The notes under the pieces: generated by a model | What the model was told of the DNA's origin: nothing | Seen by the model: only the letters and a program-made list of their open reading frames with translations | Database searches by the model: none | Part shown: one piece after another, positions 50,942 to 59,842 of the stretch | Layout of the letters: each line of letters opens with the position of its first letter | Numbering within the stretch: position 1 is the first letter of the stretch | Program-made: the position numbers and the translations under genes | DNA from: GCA-2720975 sp964467985 | GTDB lineage: Bacteria > Planctomycetota > UBA1135 > GCA-002686595 | Length of the DNA: 64,000 nucleotides | Direction of reading: 5' to 3' | NCBI GenBank assembly: GCA_964467985.1 | Contig: CAYXTP010000002.1 | Span: 186,001 to 250,000, forward strand

Positions 50942-52525
50942 TCAGTTGCCGACAACCAGCACGTCGTCCACCTTGGAGCGCTCGAGCTTGCCCTTGGCGT
51001 TGCAGCTGAATCGCAACTGGAAGTTGGCGTTGTTGCCGGCGGCGGCGGGCAGGGTGACCAACTGATCCCTCCAACCCTTCTGCTGCCACTGGTCGGCTGT
51101 CTGCCACGTCGAACCATCAAACCAGTCCAGGCTCAGGAATTCGGAGGCCTCGTAGTTCTGGCTGCGTTCCGACACGTAGATGTCGATCGTCGGGTAGCCC
51201 ACTGTGCTAACCGCCAGATCGATATCGACCGTCTTTTGCAGTTGCAGACCCCACTTCCCAGTGCTGTTCTTGTTCTGGGCCTTGCGCTTAATGCGGCAGC
51301 GCAGGGCGTCTGAACAGTTCCATTGAGGGTCCAAGGTCCCACTCTCGAAGTCATCGGAGGCCAGTACCGTGCCGTTCGCACCCTGGTCCAGGCAATTGCG
51401 GCTGTCGCGGAATGATGTGATTCCGGGGATTGTCTTCGTGGCATTGAAACGGTTGGAACAGCCGATGTAGGGGTGCATCGTCCAGCCGCTGCAGGTGCAG
51501 TGGCCCGCGTTCCAGTTGTGTCCCAATTCGTGTGCCGAGAGGTCCGTTGTACACGCGAAAGAGCCGCAGCAATCCGACTGCACAAGTCCGTAACCCAGCG
51601 ACTTATTGCAGATGACGCCAAGCCATGCGATTCCGATCACGCCGCCGTTCAGGTTCTTGCCCGTGAACAGGTGGGCGATGTCCCGCTGGACACTCGACTG
51701 GTTGGAAACCCACTCGTTCTTGAATTGGTTCAGCAGGGTCGAGGGGTCAGTGGATGTGTACGGTCCGTTGGAGGTGCGAATCAGTAGGTAGCTGATGTCG
51801 TGGCGGATATTGACGTCACGAAGATATTGGACGTTCAATCCATTGATGACAGCTTCAATGCGAGCTTGCACGGCGGCTGCGCTGCCGTACTTGTTGTAGT
51901 AGTTGCCATCGCAGTCACAGGCAATCTCGCAGATCCAGAAGGTGCCGGGGCCGTAGGTGCTGCCGCCACCGCCGATGGACTGGGCGACGGGATCGTTATC
52001 CGGCAACAGATCGCTACCACAGTTGCGGATCACATCGATCACGTCATCGTTGTGGTACAGCAGGTAGTCATTGGGCGCTGCGTTGTGCACCTTGGAAGCG
52101 ATGGGCTGCAGCCAGTAGTCGTCCCCACTCGAGAGGCTGATGCGTGCGTACAGGCCATCATCCATCAAGCTGGCGGAGACGAGGCTGCCCGGGTCTTCGA
52201 GCACAGAGCCCCATAGGGTGCGCACGGGTCCGGATTCGACAGGAGTCTCCACACCGTCCTCATCCACCGTGACCACTTGGAATCCGCTGGTCCGAACGGA
52301 TCTCGGCGTCAAATCCAGAGTCATGGGCAAGCCGCCGAGATCCACGTTAAGCAGGATCGGCGCTCCAATGGACATGGGCTGCTGGATGCGAATGAGTTCA
52401 CTGTCTTCCAGGCCCAGGGCCATGTTGGCTTGGATGTGAACGAGGTTGTCTTGGGCTCCGGCCAGGGCGGCCAGGCCTAGAGCGGCGGAAAGGGGCAAGA
52501 AGCGCCTGAGTGGGAAATTGACCAT
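50942..52525 (-). CDS. Secreted zinc metalloprotease (reprolysin-like), copy 1
   Basis: The 527-residue protein has a signal peptide (RFLPLSAALGLAALAGAQ). After a propeptide-like region of about 180 residues comes a metzincin-type zinc site HELGHNWNAGH (residues 332-342), with a nearby Cys-rich segment (CTCSGW) and a Met-turn-like TMH. The C-terminal 140 residues form a separate Trp-rich beta domain starting FESGTLDPQWNC. It is a close paralogue of the next gene (52728-54281): the same layout and many identical segments including SAHELGHNWN and the final GWR..LPAAAGNN. Two hairpins follow its stop. It probably degrades extracellular protein. Confidence 0.9.
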   Translation of the reverse strand: MVNFPLRRFLPLSAALGLAALAGAQDNLVHIQANMALGLEDSELIRIQQPMSIGAPILLNVDLGGLPMTLDLTPRSVRTSGFQVVTVDEDGVETPVESGPVRTLWGSVLEDPGSLVSASLMDDGLYARISLSSGDDYWLQPIASKVHNAAPNDYLLYHNDDVIDVIRNCGSDLLPDNDPVAQSIGGGGSTYGPGTFWICEIACDCDGNYYNKYGSAAAVQARIEAVINGLNVQYLRDVNIRHDISYLLIRTSNGPYTSTDPSTLLNQFKNEWVSNQSSVQRDIAHLFTGKNLNGGVIGIAWLGVICNKSLGYGLVQSDCCGSFACTTDLSAHELGHNWNAGHCTCSGWTMHPYIGCSNRFNATKTIPGITSFRDSRNCLDQGANGTVLASDDFESGTLDPQWNCSDALRCRIKRKAQNKNSTGKWGLQLQKTVDIDLAVSTVGYPTIDIYVSERSQNYEASEFLSLDWFDGSTWQTADQWQQKGWRDQLVTLPAAAGNNANFQLRFSCNAKGKLERSKVDDVLVVGN

Positions 52526-52651
52526 GGGAGTTGCTTGGGGAGTGGTGGATGTGCACGGGAGTCACCCATGAGAGGGCGTACGAACTAGGTAGACGAAGCG
52601 GCGGCTCCCGAGGTTCCCACCGCTTGGGCAGATGTGGCAGCACCCGAACCA

Positions 52652-52670
52652 GGGGCTCACTTGAGTCCCC
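52652..52670 (-). terminator. Short hairpin between the two metalloprotease genes
   Basis: An imperfect stem (GGGGCTCA and TTGAGTCCCC arms, 52652-52670) lies just downstream of the second metalloprotease stop, on the minus strand. The stem is short and the evidence weak. Confidence 0.35.
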
Positions 52671-52727
52671 AATCCGGGTGGCCAGTTGGAATTCCAGATG
52701 GACCTGTCATAGGCCTGCCTGCTTGGC

Positions 52728-54281
52728 TCAGCCGCCTACGACAACGACGTTGTCCAGCTTGGAGCGCTCTTTCTTGCCGACTGCGTTGCAGGAGAAGCGC
52801 ACGGCAAAGGCCGCGTTGTTGCCAGCTGCAGCGGGGAGGGTCGTGAACTGTTCACGCCAGCCCTTCTGCTGCCACTGATCCGCAGTGTTCCACGTGGCGC
52901 CATCGAACCACTCGAGGGTGAGGAATTCGGTGGCCTCGTAGTTCTGGCTGCGCTCCGCACAGACGATCGTGACCCCTGGGTAGCCGACGGTGCTCACCGC
53001 ACGGTCCAGTGTGACGGTTTTCTTCAGGGCAACACCCCAGGCGCTGTTGTAGGCCGAAGCTCTCTGCATCTTGCAGCGCGTGGCCGTAGAGCAGTTCCAC
53101 CCGGCCTTCATCGAGCCGCTCTCGAAGTCGTCCTCAAACAACACGTCGCCTGGGAGCGGGTTGTCGAGGCAACCCCTCGAGTTGCGGTACGAGATGAGGG
53201 CGGGAATGCTGCTGCTGGGGTGGAAGCGGTTGGCGCAGGTCAGGCTGGAGTTCATGGTGTATCCGCTGCAACTGCAGTGGCCGAGGTTCCAGTTGTGTCC
53301 GAGCTCGTGGGCCGAAAGGTCTGCAGAACAGGACAGCGAGCCACAGCAGTCAGATTGCACGAGGCCGTATCCGGAGTTCTTGTTGCAGATCACCCCTACG
53401 TAGGCAATCCCGATGACGCTGCCATCGAGGTTCTTACCCGTGAAGAGGTGCGCCACATCACGCTTGACGCTCTTCTGGTTGTTGTTCCACTCGCTGCGGA
53501 ACTGGTTCAAGAGAGCGCTAGGATCCGTCTGGGTGTAGGGCCCCTGAGCGGTCCTCACGATGATCTGGGTGATGCGATGGGTGATGTTCCCATCGCGCTG
53601 ATACTCAACATCCATGGTGTTGATCACCAGTTCGACGCGGTTCTTGACGGCACCCTTGCTGCCCCACTTCTGGAAGAAACGGTAGTCGCAGTCCACGCCC
53701 AAATCGGCGGTGTAGTGCATGCCCATGGTGTAGGTGTCTCCACTGGGCGGAGGCACGAACTTGGGGTTATTGTCGGCCAGTCTGTCGGCGCCGCAGGTTC
53801 CGGCGCGGCTGACCGTATCGTCGTTGTGGTAGAGGACGTACTGGTTGGCCTGCGCACCCGGCACGCGTGCGACCAGAGGCTCAAGCCAGTAGTCATCGCC
53901 ACTCGTCAGGCTGATGCGCGCATAGAGTCCGTCGTCGAGCAGGGAGCCGGCCACAATGCTTCCAGGATCTTCCAGAACCGCTCCGCGCATGGTGCGAAAG
54001 TCGCCCGGATCGACGAAGCGCTCGCCATTGGCGCCCGCCACCTTCAATGAAAAGGCCGCGTCACGGATGGAGAAGGGAGCGAGTTCGAGGGTGACCGGCA
54101 TGCCGGCCAGGTCCAAATCCGTTACCAACGTCTGGCCGGGCACGAAGGTCCCGTCGAGAGTGACGATCTGGCTGCTCTGCAGGCCAAACGCCATGTTGGT
54201 TTGGAGTTGCAGCAGGTTGCCCTGAGCTTGGGCCAGCGAGCACAGGCCTAGCAGACTGGCGGGCAGGAGGAGTGACTTCAT
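52728..54281 (-). CDS. Secreted zinc metalloprotease (reprolysin-like), copy 2
   Basis: The 517-residue protein has signal peptide MKSLLLPASLLGLCSLAQAQ. Its domain order is the same as in the neighbouring copy: propeptide, metzincin site HELGHNWNLGH (residues 325-335), Cys-rich stretch after it (CSCSGYTMN), and a C-terminal beta domain beginning near FESGSMKAGWNC. The gap to copy 1 is 202 bases and each gene seems to have its own promoter region, so they look like a tandem duplication that has since diverged. The zinc ligands are intact in both, so both should be active. Confidence 0.9.
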   Translation of the reverse strand: MKSLLLPASLLGLCSLAQAQGNLLQLQTNMAFGLQSSQIVTLDGTFVPGQTLVTDLDLAGMPVTLELAPFSIRDAAFSLKVAGANGERFVDPGDFRTMRGAVLEDPGSIVAGSLLDDGLYARISLTSGDDYWLEPLVARVPGAQANQYVLYHNDDTVSRAGTCGADRLADNNPKFVPPPSGDTYTMGMHYTADLGVDCDYRFFQKWGSKGAVKNRVELVINTMDVEYQRDGNITHRITQIIVRTAQGPYTQTDPSALLNQFRSEWNNNQKSVKRDVAHLFTGKNLDGSVIGIAYVGVICNKNSGYGLVQSDCCGSLSCSADLSAHELGHNWNLGHCSCSGYTMNSSLTCANRFHPSSSIPALISYRNSRGCLDNPLPGDVLFEDDFESGSMKAGWNCSTATRCKMQRASAYNSAWGVALKKTVTLDRAVSTVGYPGVTIVCAERSQNYEATEFLTLEWFDGATWNTADQWQQKGWREQFTTLPAAAGNNAAFAVRFSCNAVGKKERSKLDNVVVVGG

Positions 54282-54445
54282 GGGTTTGCGGGGGGTTTGG
54301 GCTTGTTCTAAAAAGCCGAGACTGGCCGAAAGGGAGAGAGACCCCGCAAGCGTACCACAACACTCAGAATCCTTACATATTGGGGGCTTTTGCCGCGGGA
54401 GTCTCAGATTGATAAGCGCCCCAGGCCCCGTCGGCAGCCCTTGCC

Positions 54446-55516
54446 CTAGGCGCGGGTCAGCGCCGACTGGATAGACGCGGCATCGGGAGCCGTGAGCAGC
54501 CCGACTTCGGTGATCAGGCCGGTCACCAATCGAGCGGGCGTCACATCGAAGGCCGGGTTGTAGGTGTCCACCCCGGCCGGAGCGGTGAGGCGACCCAGGC
54601 CCTCCGTAATCTCGGCGGCGGGTCGTTCTTCGATGGGGATCTTGGAGCCATCCGAGAGACTGGGATCAATCGTGGATAGGGGAGCCACGACGTAGAACGG
54701 GATGCCATGGGCCTGGGCCGAGAGGGCCACTCCGTAGGTGCCGATTTTGTTGCACACATCCCCATTGGCTGCAATGCGATCGGAACCCACGAAGACCGCA
54801 TCCACCTTGCCCTCCTGCATGACCCGCGCAGCCATGCTGTCGGTGATCAGGGTCACGGGGATGCCGGCCTGCATGAGTTCCCAGGCTGTGATGCGCGCCC
54901 CCTGGAGCAGCGGCCGCGTCTCGTCGGCGTACACGTGCAACTGCTTGCCCTGCTCGGCTGCGACGTACATCGGGGCGAGGGCTGTTCCCATGCCTGCTGT
55001 CGCCAGGGCGCCAGCGTTGCAGTGGGTCAGAAGAGACTGACCGTCCGCAATGAGTTCCGCACCGATCTCTCCCATGCGCCGACACGTGGCGCGGTCGGAA
55101 GTGAAAATCTCGTGTGCCTCCTCAAACAGCCCAGCGATCAGGCCCGCCACGTCCAGACCCTGCTCAAAATCGAGTGCCAGCCGCTGGCGCATGCGATTGA
55201 GGGCCCAAAAGAGATTGACAGCCGTGGGCCTCGCGGTCGCCAGTTCATCGCAAACCAGCAGGGTGTGCTTCTGGAACTCTTCCCGGTTCAATGCTCCCTG
55301 GTCCTGTACCCCCAGCAAGACGCCAAAAGCTGCGGCCACGCCAATGGCCGGCGCCCCCCGTACAGCCAAGCGATAGATGGCGTTTACCATCTCCGGGACG
55401 GTCCGCACTTCGAGCTGTACATGCTGTCCAGGCAGCAGGGTCTGCTCGACCATCGACACGTAACCCGGACATTGCCCTTCCCAGCGCAGGGTCTCGACGT
55501 GGGCCTGGGCACTCAC
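54446..55516 (-). CDS. mtnA: S-methyl-5-thioribose-1-phosphate isomerase
   Basis: The protein has 356 residues, usual for MtnA. Motifs are present: AVRGAPAIGVAAAFG, LTHCNAGALATAGMGTAL, the substrate-site Asp in VFVGSDRIAANGDVCNKIGTYG, and NPAFDVTP at the end. It isomerises methylthioribose-1-phosphate to methylthioribulose-1-phosphate in methionine salvage. Its ATG overlaps the purE stop by 4 bases, so it is coupled to the purine genes. Other salvage genes (mtnK/mtnP, mtnB) are not in the window. Confidence 0.95.
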   Translation of the reverse strand: MSAQAHVETLRWEGQCPGYVSMVEQTLLPGQHVQLEVRTVPEMVNAIYRLAVRGAPAIGVAAAFGVLLGVQDQGALNREEFQKHTLLVCDELATARPTAVNLFWALNRMRQRLALDFEQGLDVAGLIAGLFEEAHEIFTSDRATCRRMGEIGAELIADGQSLLTHCNAGALATAGMGTALAPMYVAAEQGKQLHVYADETRPLLQGARITAWELMQAGIPVTLITDSMAARVMQEGKVDAVFVGSDRIAANGDVCNKIGTYGVALSAQAHGIPFYVVAPLSTIDPSLSDGSKIPIEERPAAEITEGLGRLTAPAGVDTYNPAFDVTPARLVTGLITEVGLLTAPDAASIQSALTRA

Positions 55517-56037
55517 GCCCCTGCGGCCCCCTGCGTTGACTCGCGCAGACGTGCTTGCAGCTTGGCATCCTTGGCTTCCACGGCCGCCACTTGCTCCTTG
55601 CGATACGCTTCGACGCGCTCCGACAGGTCCTCATCCGAGAGGGCCAGAATTCGAGCGGCGTGGAGTGCGGCGTTGACAGGTCCACCGGCGCCTGCGCCCA
55701 AGGTGGCCACTGGAACTCCTCCGGGCATCTGGACCGTGGCCAGCAAGGCATCGAGTCCTCCCAGGGGCGGGTTGTCCATGGGGATTCCGAGTACGGGCAG
55801 GTTGGTGTGTGCGGCCACGACCCCGGCCAGGTGGGCCGCCCCCCCAGCGGCGCAGATGAACACGCGCACATCCTGGGCAGGTGCGTCGTCCTGTACAAAG
55901 GCGGCCAAGGCTTCGGGCGTGCGGTGAGCGGAAAGCACCCTGGCCAGGCAGGGGATCTCAAGCTTGGCTAGAACCGCGAGGCAGGGCTCCAGCCGTTTCA
56001 GGTCCGAGTCCGATCCCATCAAGAGGGCGACTTTCAC
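55513..56037 (-). CDS. purE: N5-carboxyaminoimidazole ribonucleotide mutase
   Basis: The 174-residue protein has the PurE signature: VALLMGSDSDLKRLEPC at the start, VLSAHRTPEAL with the catalytic region, AAGGAAHLAGVVAAHT and GGLDALLATVQMPGGVPVAT. It interconverts N5-CAIR and CAIR in purine synthesis. purK is not in the window. The start overlaps the purC stop by 4 bases. A short Ala/Glu-rich C-terminal helix extends beyond the usual end. Confidence 0.95.
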   Translation of the reverse strand: MKVALLMGSDSDLKRLEPCLAVLAKLEIPCLARVLSAHRTPEALAAFVQDDAPAQDVRVFICAAGGAAHLAGVVAAHTNLPVLGIPMDNPPLGGLDALLATVQMPGGVPVATLGAGAGGPVNAALHAARILALSDEDLSERVEAYRKEQVAAVEAKDAKLQARLRESTQGAAGA

Positions 56038-56948
56038 GAGGTCACCTCCAGGGGTGAGGAGCCGGTGATCAGCTGGCAGATTTCGAGGTAGCTCGAACCC
56101 ACCTTGGCGAGTACCGCAGGGTCGAGCTGCGGAGGGGGATATTCCTTGTTCCAGTTCAATGTCTCGAGGTAGTCGCGCAGGATCTGCTTGTCATAACTCG
56201 GGGGACTGATGCCTACCTTGTAGAGGTCTTCCGCCCAGAAACGGGAGGAGTCGGGAGTGAGAGCCTCGTCAATCAGCAAGGTCTGGCCGTTGCATGTCCC
56301 CAGCTCGAACTTGGTGTCCGCCAGGCGAATACCGAGTTGAGCGAGTTCTGTGGTGCCGCGTTCGAAGAGGGCCATGACAACGGCTTCTCCATGGCGATAG
56401 CGCTCCTCGCCTACGAGTTCCGCGGCTTCGGCGGGAGAGAGGGGGCGGTCGTGCGCCTCCAACTTGGTGGTGGGTGTCAGGATCGGCTCGGGGAGCTCTT
56501 GCGCCAATTGCAGGCCCTCGGGCAAGGGGATTCCGCAGACGCTGCCAGCCCTCTGATATTCCTTCCAGCCCGATCCGGCGATGTGTCCGCGCACGACCCA
56601 CTCAATCGGATCGGGTTCGCAGCGCCGGACGACCATGCTGCGTCCCTGCAGGCGCTCGCGCCATTGGTTGTCCAGACCCGGCACCTCGGACAGATCCGTT
56701 CCCAAGAAGTGATTGGGTAGAATGTCCTCTGTATGCAGGAACCAGTGCTGAGCGATGGACGTCAGTACGTGACCCTTATGGGGAACGCCATCCTCCATGA
56801 CCACATCGAAGGCCGAGATGCGATCGGTCGTGACGAATAGCAGGCGCTCTGTGTCAATCGCGTAGATGTCGCGGACCTTGCCGCTGGCGATCTGTTGCAA
56901 GCCGGGCGGCGCGTCATCGCGGCCTAGGTAAATCGAGTCGTTGGACAT
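56034..56948 (-). CDS. purC: Phosphoribosylaminoimidazole-succinocarboxamide synthase
   Basis: The protein has 304 residues from ATG 56948. A longer in-frame start at 57041 would run into the divergent aroA gene and adds no conserved text. Family motifs: QQIASGKVRDIYAIDTERLLFVTTDRISAFDVVM, IEWVVRGHIAGSGWKEY, and DTKFELGTCNGQTLLIDEALTPDSSRFW. The enzyme ligates aspartate to CAIR with ATP. The length fits the eukaryote-like (longer) PurC class. It is the first gene of a purC-purE-mtnA run and diverges from aroA over 76 bases. Confidence 0.96.
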   Translation of the reverse strand: MSNDSIYLGRDDAPPGLQQIASGKVRDIYAIDTERLLFVTTDRISAFDVVMEDGVPHKGHVLTSIAQHWFLHTEDILPNHFLGTDLSEVPGLDNQWRERLQGRSMVVRRCEPDPIEWVVRGHIAGSGWKEYQRAGSVCGIPLPEGLQLAQELPEPILTPTTKLEAHDRPLSPAEAAELVGEERYRHGEAVVMALFERGTTELAQLGIRLADTKFELGTCNGQTLLIDEALTPDSSRFWAEDLYKVGISPPSYDKQILRDYLETLNWNKEYPPPQLDPAVLAKVGSSYLEICQLITGSSPLEVTS

Positions 56949-57024
56949 GGTTGGAGCTAGGAGGCCTGTGAGATGTGTGGCGGGGGAGTATGTCAGGCCT
57001 GCGCGGGGACTACAATCCGGAGCT

Positions 57025-58365
57025 ATGGAGCCCGCGGCCAACGATTCGGAGAGCGCCCTGGTGACGGTGCATCCTGGGCGGCCCGCTGCGGGGAGCTTGG
57101 CTGTCCCCGGATCGAAGTCCCTCGCCCAGCGCCAATTGCTAGGCGCTTTCCTGGCTTCAGGAGTCAGCCAGGTGGACGGCCTGCCGGAGAATCAGGATGT
57201 GGCGTCCCTGCTGGGTGCGCTGCGAACTCTTGCCGGTGCGAAATGGGGGTCAGAGGGCTCCTATCCCGGAAGGCCGACCGACGGGCAAACCTCGGCTCAG
57301 GTGCAGCGCATCTTGTCCGTTGGAGAATCGGGCACTGCAGCGCGCTTGTTGTCCGGGTGCCTGGCGCTCAGTGGTGCAGCCGAGAGTCCCTTTCGCATCG
57401 TCCCGCAAGGGACACTGGTTCACCGTTCGAGTGCCCCACTCGTTCGGGCGCTACGTGACGCAGGCGCCAGGCCGGTGACGCCGAAGGGAGTGACCGGTAG
57501 TTGGCCCTTGAGCTGTCAGCCAGTGGATTGCCCTGAGCAGCTCATCCTGCGCGACCCCCAATCGAGTCAGGAGCTCAGCGCCCTGTTGTTCGCGCTAGCC
57601 CGGCGCGGCACGGGAGTCTTGACGGTCCATGGGGCCATCCCCAGCCTGCCCTATGTGCGCTTGACCCAAGCCGTCTTAGCGACCTTTGGCGTGCAGGTTG
57701 TCCAGACTGGGAAGATTTTCGAAGTTCGGGGTGAGCTCGTGGCACCCGTGGGAGTGGTGCGGGTCGAGCCCGACGCTTCGGCTGCAGCGGTGGCTTTGGC
57801 CGCCGGCTGTGTGAGTGGGGGAACGGTGTGCGTTCCCGGTCTTGATTCATCCTCCGACCAGGGGGACGTGCGGGTCATGGAGCATCTGCGCGCCTTCGGA
57901 TGTCGGGCCGTCAGTGAGCCCTCGGGGTTGATTGCCGGTGGACATCCGCGCAGGGGGGCAAGCCTCGACCTGCAGGGGGAACCCGATCTCGCACCCGTCC
58001 TGGCTGTGGTCGCGGCCCTAGCCTGTCTGCATTCTGGAGAGCCCAGCAGACTGAGTGGCCTGGGCACCCTGGATGGCAAGGAGAGCCCGCGATTGAGCGG
58101 TCTGGTCGAGAGCCTGACACGACTTGGCTGGGGAGTCCGCCGGGGTCCCGACTGGTTGTCGGTGGAGTCTCCTCCCAGCGGGGGGGCCGATCCCAGGCGC
58201 GTCACCGATCTGGATCCCCGCGGGGATCATCGCATGGCTTTCGCGTTTGGCTTGCTGGGGATGGGGTTCGAGGGGCTCAGGATTCGAGATTCCGGCTGCG
58301 TGGCCAAGTCCTGGCCTGGATTCTGGAACGACTTGTCCCACCTTGGAGCAAGAGTTGAGAACTGA
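57025..58365 (+). CDS. aroA: 3-phosphoshikimate 1-carboxyvinyltransferase (EPSP synthase)
   Basis: The protein has 446 residues from ATG 57025. EPSPS features: LAVPGSKSLAQRQLLGAFLASG at the N-terminus, the PEP-site region VGESGTAARLLSG (N-A-G-T-A in E. coli), a shikimate-site segment ELSALLFALARRG, and the C-terminal LGTLDGKESPRLSGL (K-E-S-x-R). The sequence is fairly divergent from model enzymes, with several Gly/Ser-rich insertions, so confidence is below certain. The final codons GAG AAC TGA run into the second inverted-repeat element. It is divergent from purC. Confidence 0.85.
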   Translation: MEPAANDSESALVTVHPGRPAAGSLAVPGSKSLAQRQLLGAFLASGVSQVDGLPENQDVASLLGALRTLAGAKWGSEGSYPGRPTDGQTSAQVQRILSVGESGTAARLLSGCLALSGAAESPFRIVPQGTLVHRSSAPLVRALRDAGARPVTPKGVTGSWPLSCQPVDCPEQLILRDPQSSQELSALLFALARRGTGVLTVHGAIPSLPYVRLTQAVLATFGVQVVQTGKIFEVRGELVAPVGVVRVEPDASAAAVALAAGCVSGGTVCVPGLDSSSDQGDVRVMEHLRAFGCRAVSEPSGLIAGGHPRRGASLDLQGEPDLAPVLAVVAALACLHSGEPSRLSGLGTLDGKESPRLSGLVESLTRLGWGVRRGPDWLSVESPPSGGADPRRVTDLDPRGDHRMAFAFGLLGMGFEGLRIRDSGCVAKSWPGFWNDLSHLGARVEN

Positions 58366-58542
58366 CTGGGTTCCGTGGACCTAACCACAAACAGCATTCC
58401 TTCCTTTGGCCTCGTCTGCGGACGTTCGAGACCACCAGTCGGGCCCCGCTGCGTGAGGAGGGGGGGCTGCTGGCCGCCAGCCCGTTTTCGTTGAAGCTGG
58501 GGGCAATTCGCGGAATGAAAGCACACCAAACCCAGTCAGTTC
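58359..58542 (+). repeat. 182-bp inverted-repeat element, copy 2
   Basis: The terminal arms, AACTGACTGGGTT (58360-58372) and AACCCAGTCAGTT (58529-58541), are identical to those of copy 1, and the interior length is the same. Some 156 of the 182 bases agree by eye. It has the same orientation relative to the gene before it: the first TIR supplies the Asn codon and TGA stop of aroA. It lies between aroA and galE, 97 bases before galE. A minus-strand frame inside both copies reads DEAKGRNAVCG, but this is best explained as conservation of the DNA or RNA, not of a protein. Confidence 0.85.
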
Positions 58543-58638
58543 ACAAGGGTTGAATTTGCGGGCGCGTCGGGCCGCCTCAAAACCCCGACTGGGCAGCAAG
58601 GGAGGCTTCCACGGATCGCTGGCTGTACACTCCCCCGC

Positions 58639-59655
58639 ATGGCCCAGTTACCCACGCCCCAAGGTCCGGTTCTCGTCGTTGGCGGCGCCGGGTATATCGG
58701 CAGTCACGCGGTGCAGTTGCTCAGGCAACAAGGCGTGGAGACCATCACCTTTGACGACCTTTCGACGGGTCACCGGGAGGCCGTTCAAGGAGAGTTTGTC
58801 GAGGCGGACCTGGCAGACTGTGGCGCCATCGCGAACACGTTGAAGCGCTACAAGCCGGTGGCCGCGATGCACTTCGCTGGCAAGACCTACGTGGGCGAGT
58901 CCGTCACCCATCCGGGACTCTACTACCAGGCCAACGTCGTGAATTCCCTCAACCTCCTACGCGAATTGCAGCGCGCGGGAGTACGCGATGTGGTCTTCTC
59001 CTCCACCTGTGCCACCTATGGCCAGCCCGAGGTGGTGCCGATTCCGGACGATGCACCCCAGGCCCCGATCACGCCCTATGGGGCCACCAAGTTGGTTGTG
59101 GAGCAAATCCTGGCCAGCTTCCAGCGTGCCCACGGCATGCGCAACGTGTGCCTGCGCTACTTCAACGCCGCGGGGGCCCTGCCGGACGGCAGCCTGGGCG
59201 AGGTGCACGTTCCCGAGACGCACCTGATCCCCTTGGTGCTTGAGGTGGCTTTGGGGCAGAGAAAGGAGCTGAAGATCTTCGGTCAGGATTACCCCACTCC
59301 GGACGGCACCTGCATTCGCGATTACATTCATGTCTGTGACCTGGCCCAGGCGCACCTGGACGCCGTCGCTCTCTTGCAAAGCGGCATCGAATCGCTGAGT
59401 TGCAATCTGGGCACAGGCCAGGGTTTTTCCGTGCTCGAGATCATCGAAGCTGCGCGCGCCGTGACCGGGCACGCCATTCCCGTGACGGTTGTTGAGCCCC
59501 GGGAGGGCGATCCGGCCCGGCTCGTGAGCGGTGGCACGCGCGCCGGCTCGGTCTTGGGCTGGACGCCGAAACGCGCGGATTTGACCGCGATCATCGAGGA
59601 TGCGTGGCGCTTCAAGCGCGGCCATCCCGACGGTTTCGCATCCACCCGTTCGTAG
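58639..59655 (+). CDS. galE: UDP-glucose 4-epimerase
   Basis: The 338-residue SDR enzyme has the NAD motif VVGGAGYIGSHAV near the N-terminus, catalytic Ser/Thr in SSTCATYG, the YGATK pair (Y-x-x-x-K) and LRYFNAAGALPDG. It interconverts UDP-glucose and UDP-galactose and may serve surface polysaccharide synthesis together with the GT-C enzymes in this window. The ATG at 58639 lies 97 bases after the inverted-repeat element. Confidence 0.95.
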   Translation: MAQLPTPQGPVLVVGGAGYIGSHAVQLLRQQGVETITFDDLSTGHREAVQGEFVEADLADCGAIANTLKRYKPVAAMHFAGKTYVGESVTHPGLYYQANVVNSLNLLRELQRAGVRDVVFSSTCATYGQPEVVPIPDDAPQAPITPYGATKLVVEQILASFQRAHGMRNVCLRYFNAAGALPDGSLGEVHVPETHLIPLVLEVALGQRKELKIFGQDYPTPDGTCIRDYIHVCDLAQAHLDAVALLQSGIESLSCNLGTGQGFSVLEIIEAARAVTGHAIPVTVVEPREGDPARLVSGGTRAGSVLGWTPKRADLTAIIEDAWRFKRGHPDGFASTRS

Positions 59656-59670
59656 TCAGGGGCGAATTTG

Positions 59671-59691
59671 GGATCGAGGCGATCTCGATTC
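59671..59691 (+). terminator. Small hairpin after galE
   Basis: An 8-bp stem with one G-T pair (GGATCGAG at 59671-59678 and CTCGATTC at 59684-59691) begins 15 bases after the galE stop. No U-run follows. Evidence for termination is weak. Confidence 0.35.
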
Positions 59692-59803
59692 GAGACGGCC
59701 CAATGGGGCCCAGGGGGCTGGGGCGGCGGTTTGGGACCCATTTCCCGCGAAGCGCTGCGGGCCGTCAGACGGCGCTCAAGCTGGGTCAGGGTCCTGATCG
59801 AAG

Positions 59804-59817
59804 AGGGAACGTTCCCT
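59804..59817. promoter_or_regulatory. 14-bp perfect palindrome upstream of the PhnD-like/kinase pair
   Basis: AGGGAACGTTCCCT at 59804-59817 is perfectly self-complementary and ends 25 bases before the ATG of the binding-protein gene. Its position suits an operator or a hairpin in the leader. A role is inference from location only. Confidence 0.35.
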
Positions 59818-59842
59818 TTCTACCAGCTACCCACCCAATTCG

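Noticed and set aside
50499..51065. Plus-strand frame across the small hypothetical gene and terminator hairpins
   Set aside because: It spans two clear hairpins and the 3' end of the metalloprotease gene, and has no coherent protein signature.
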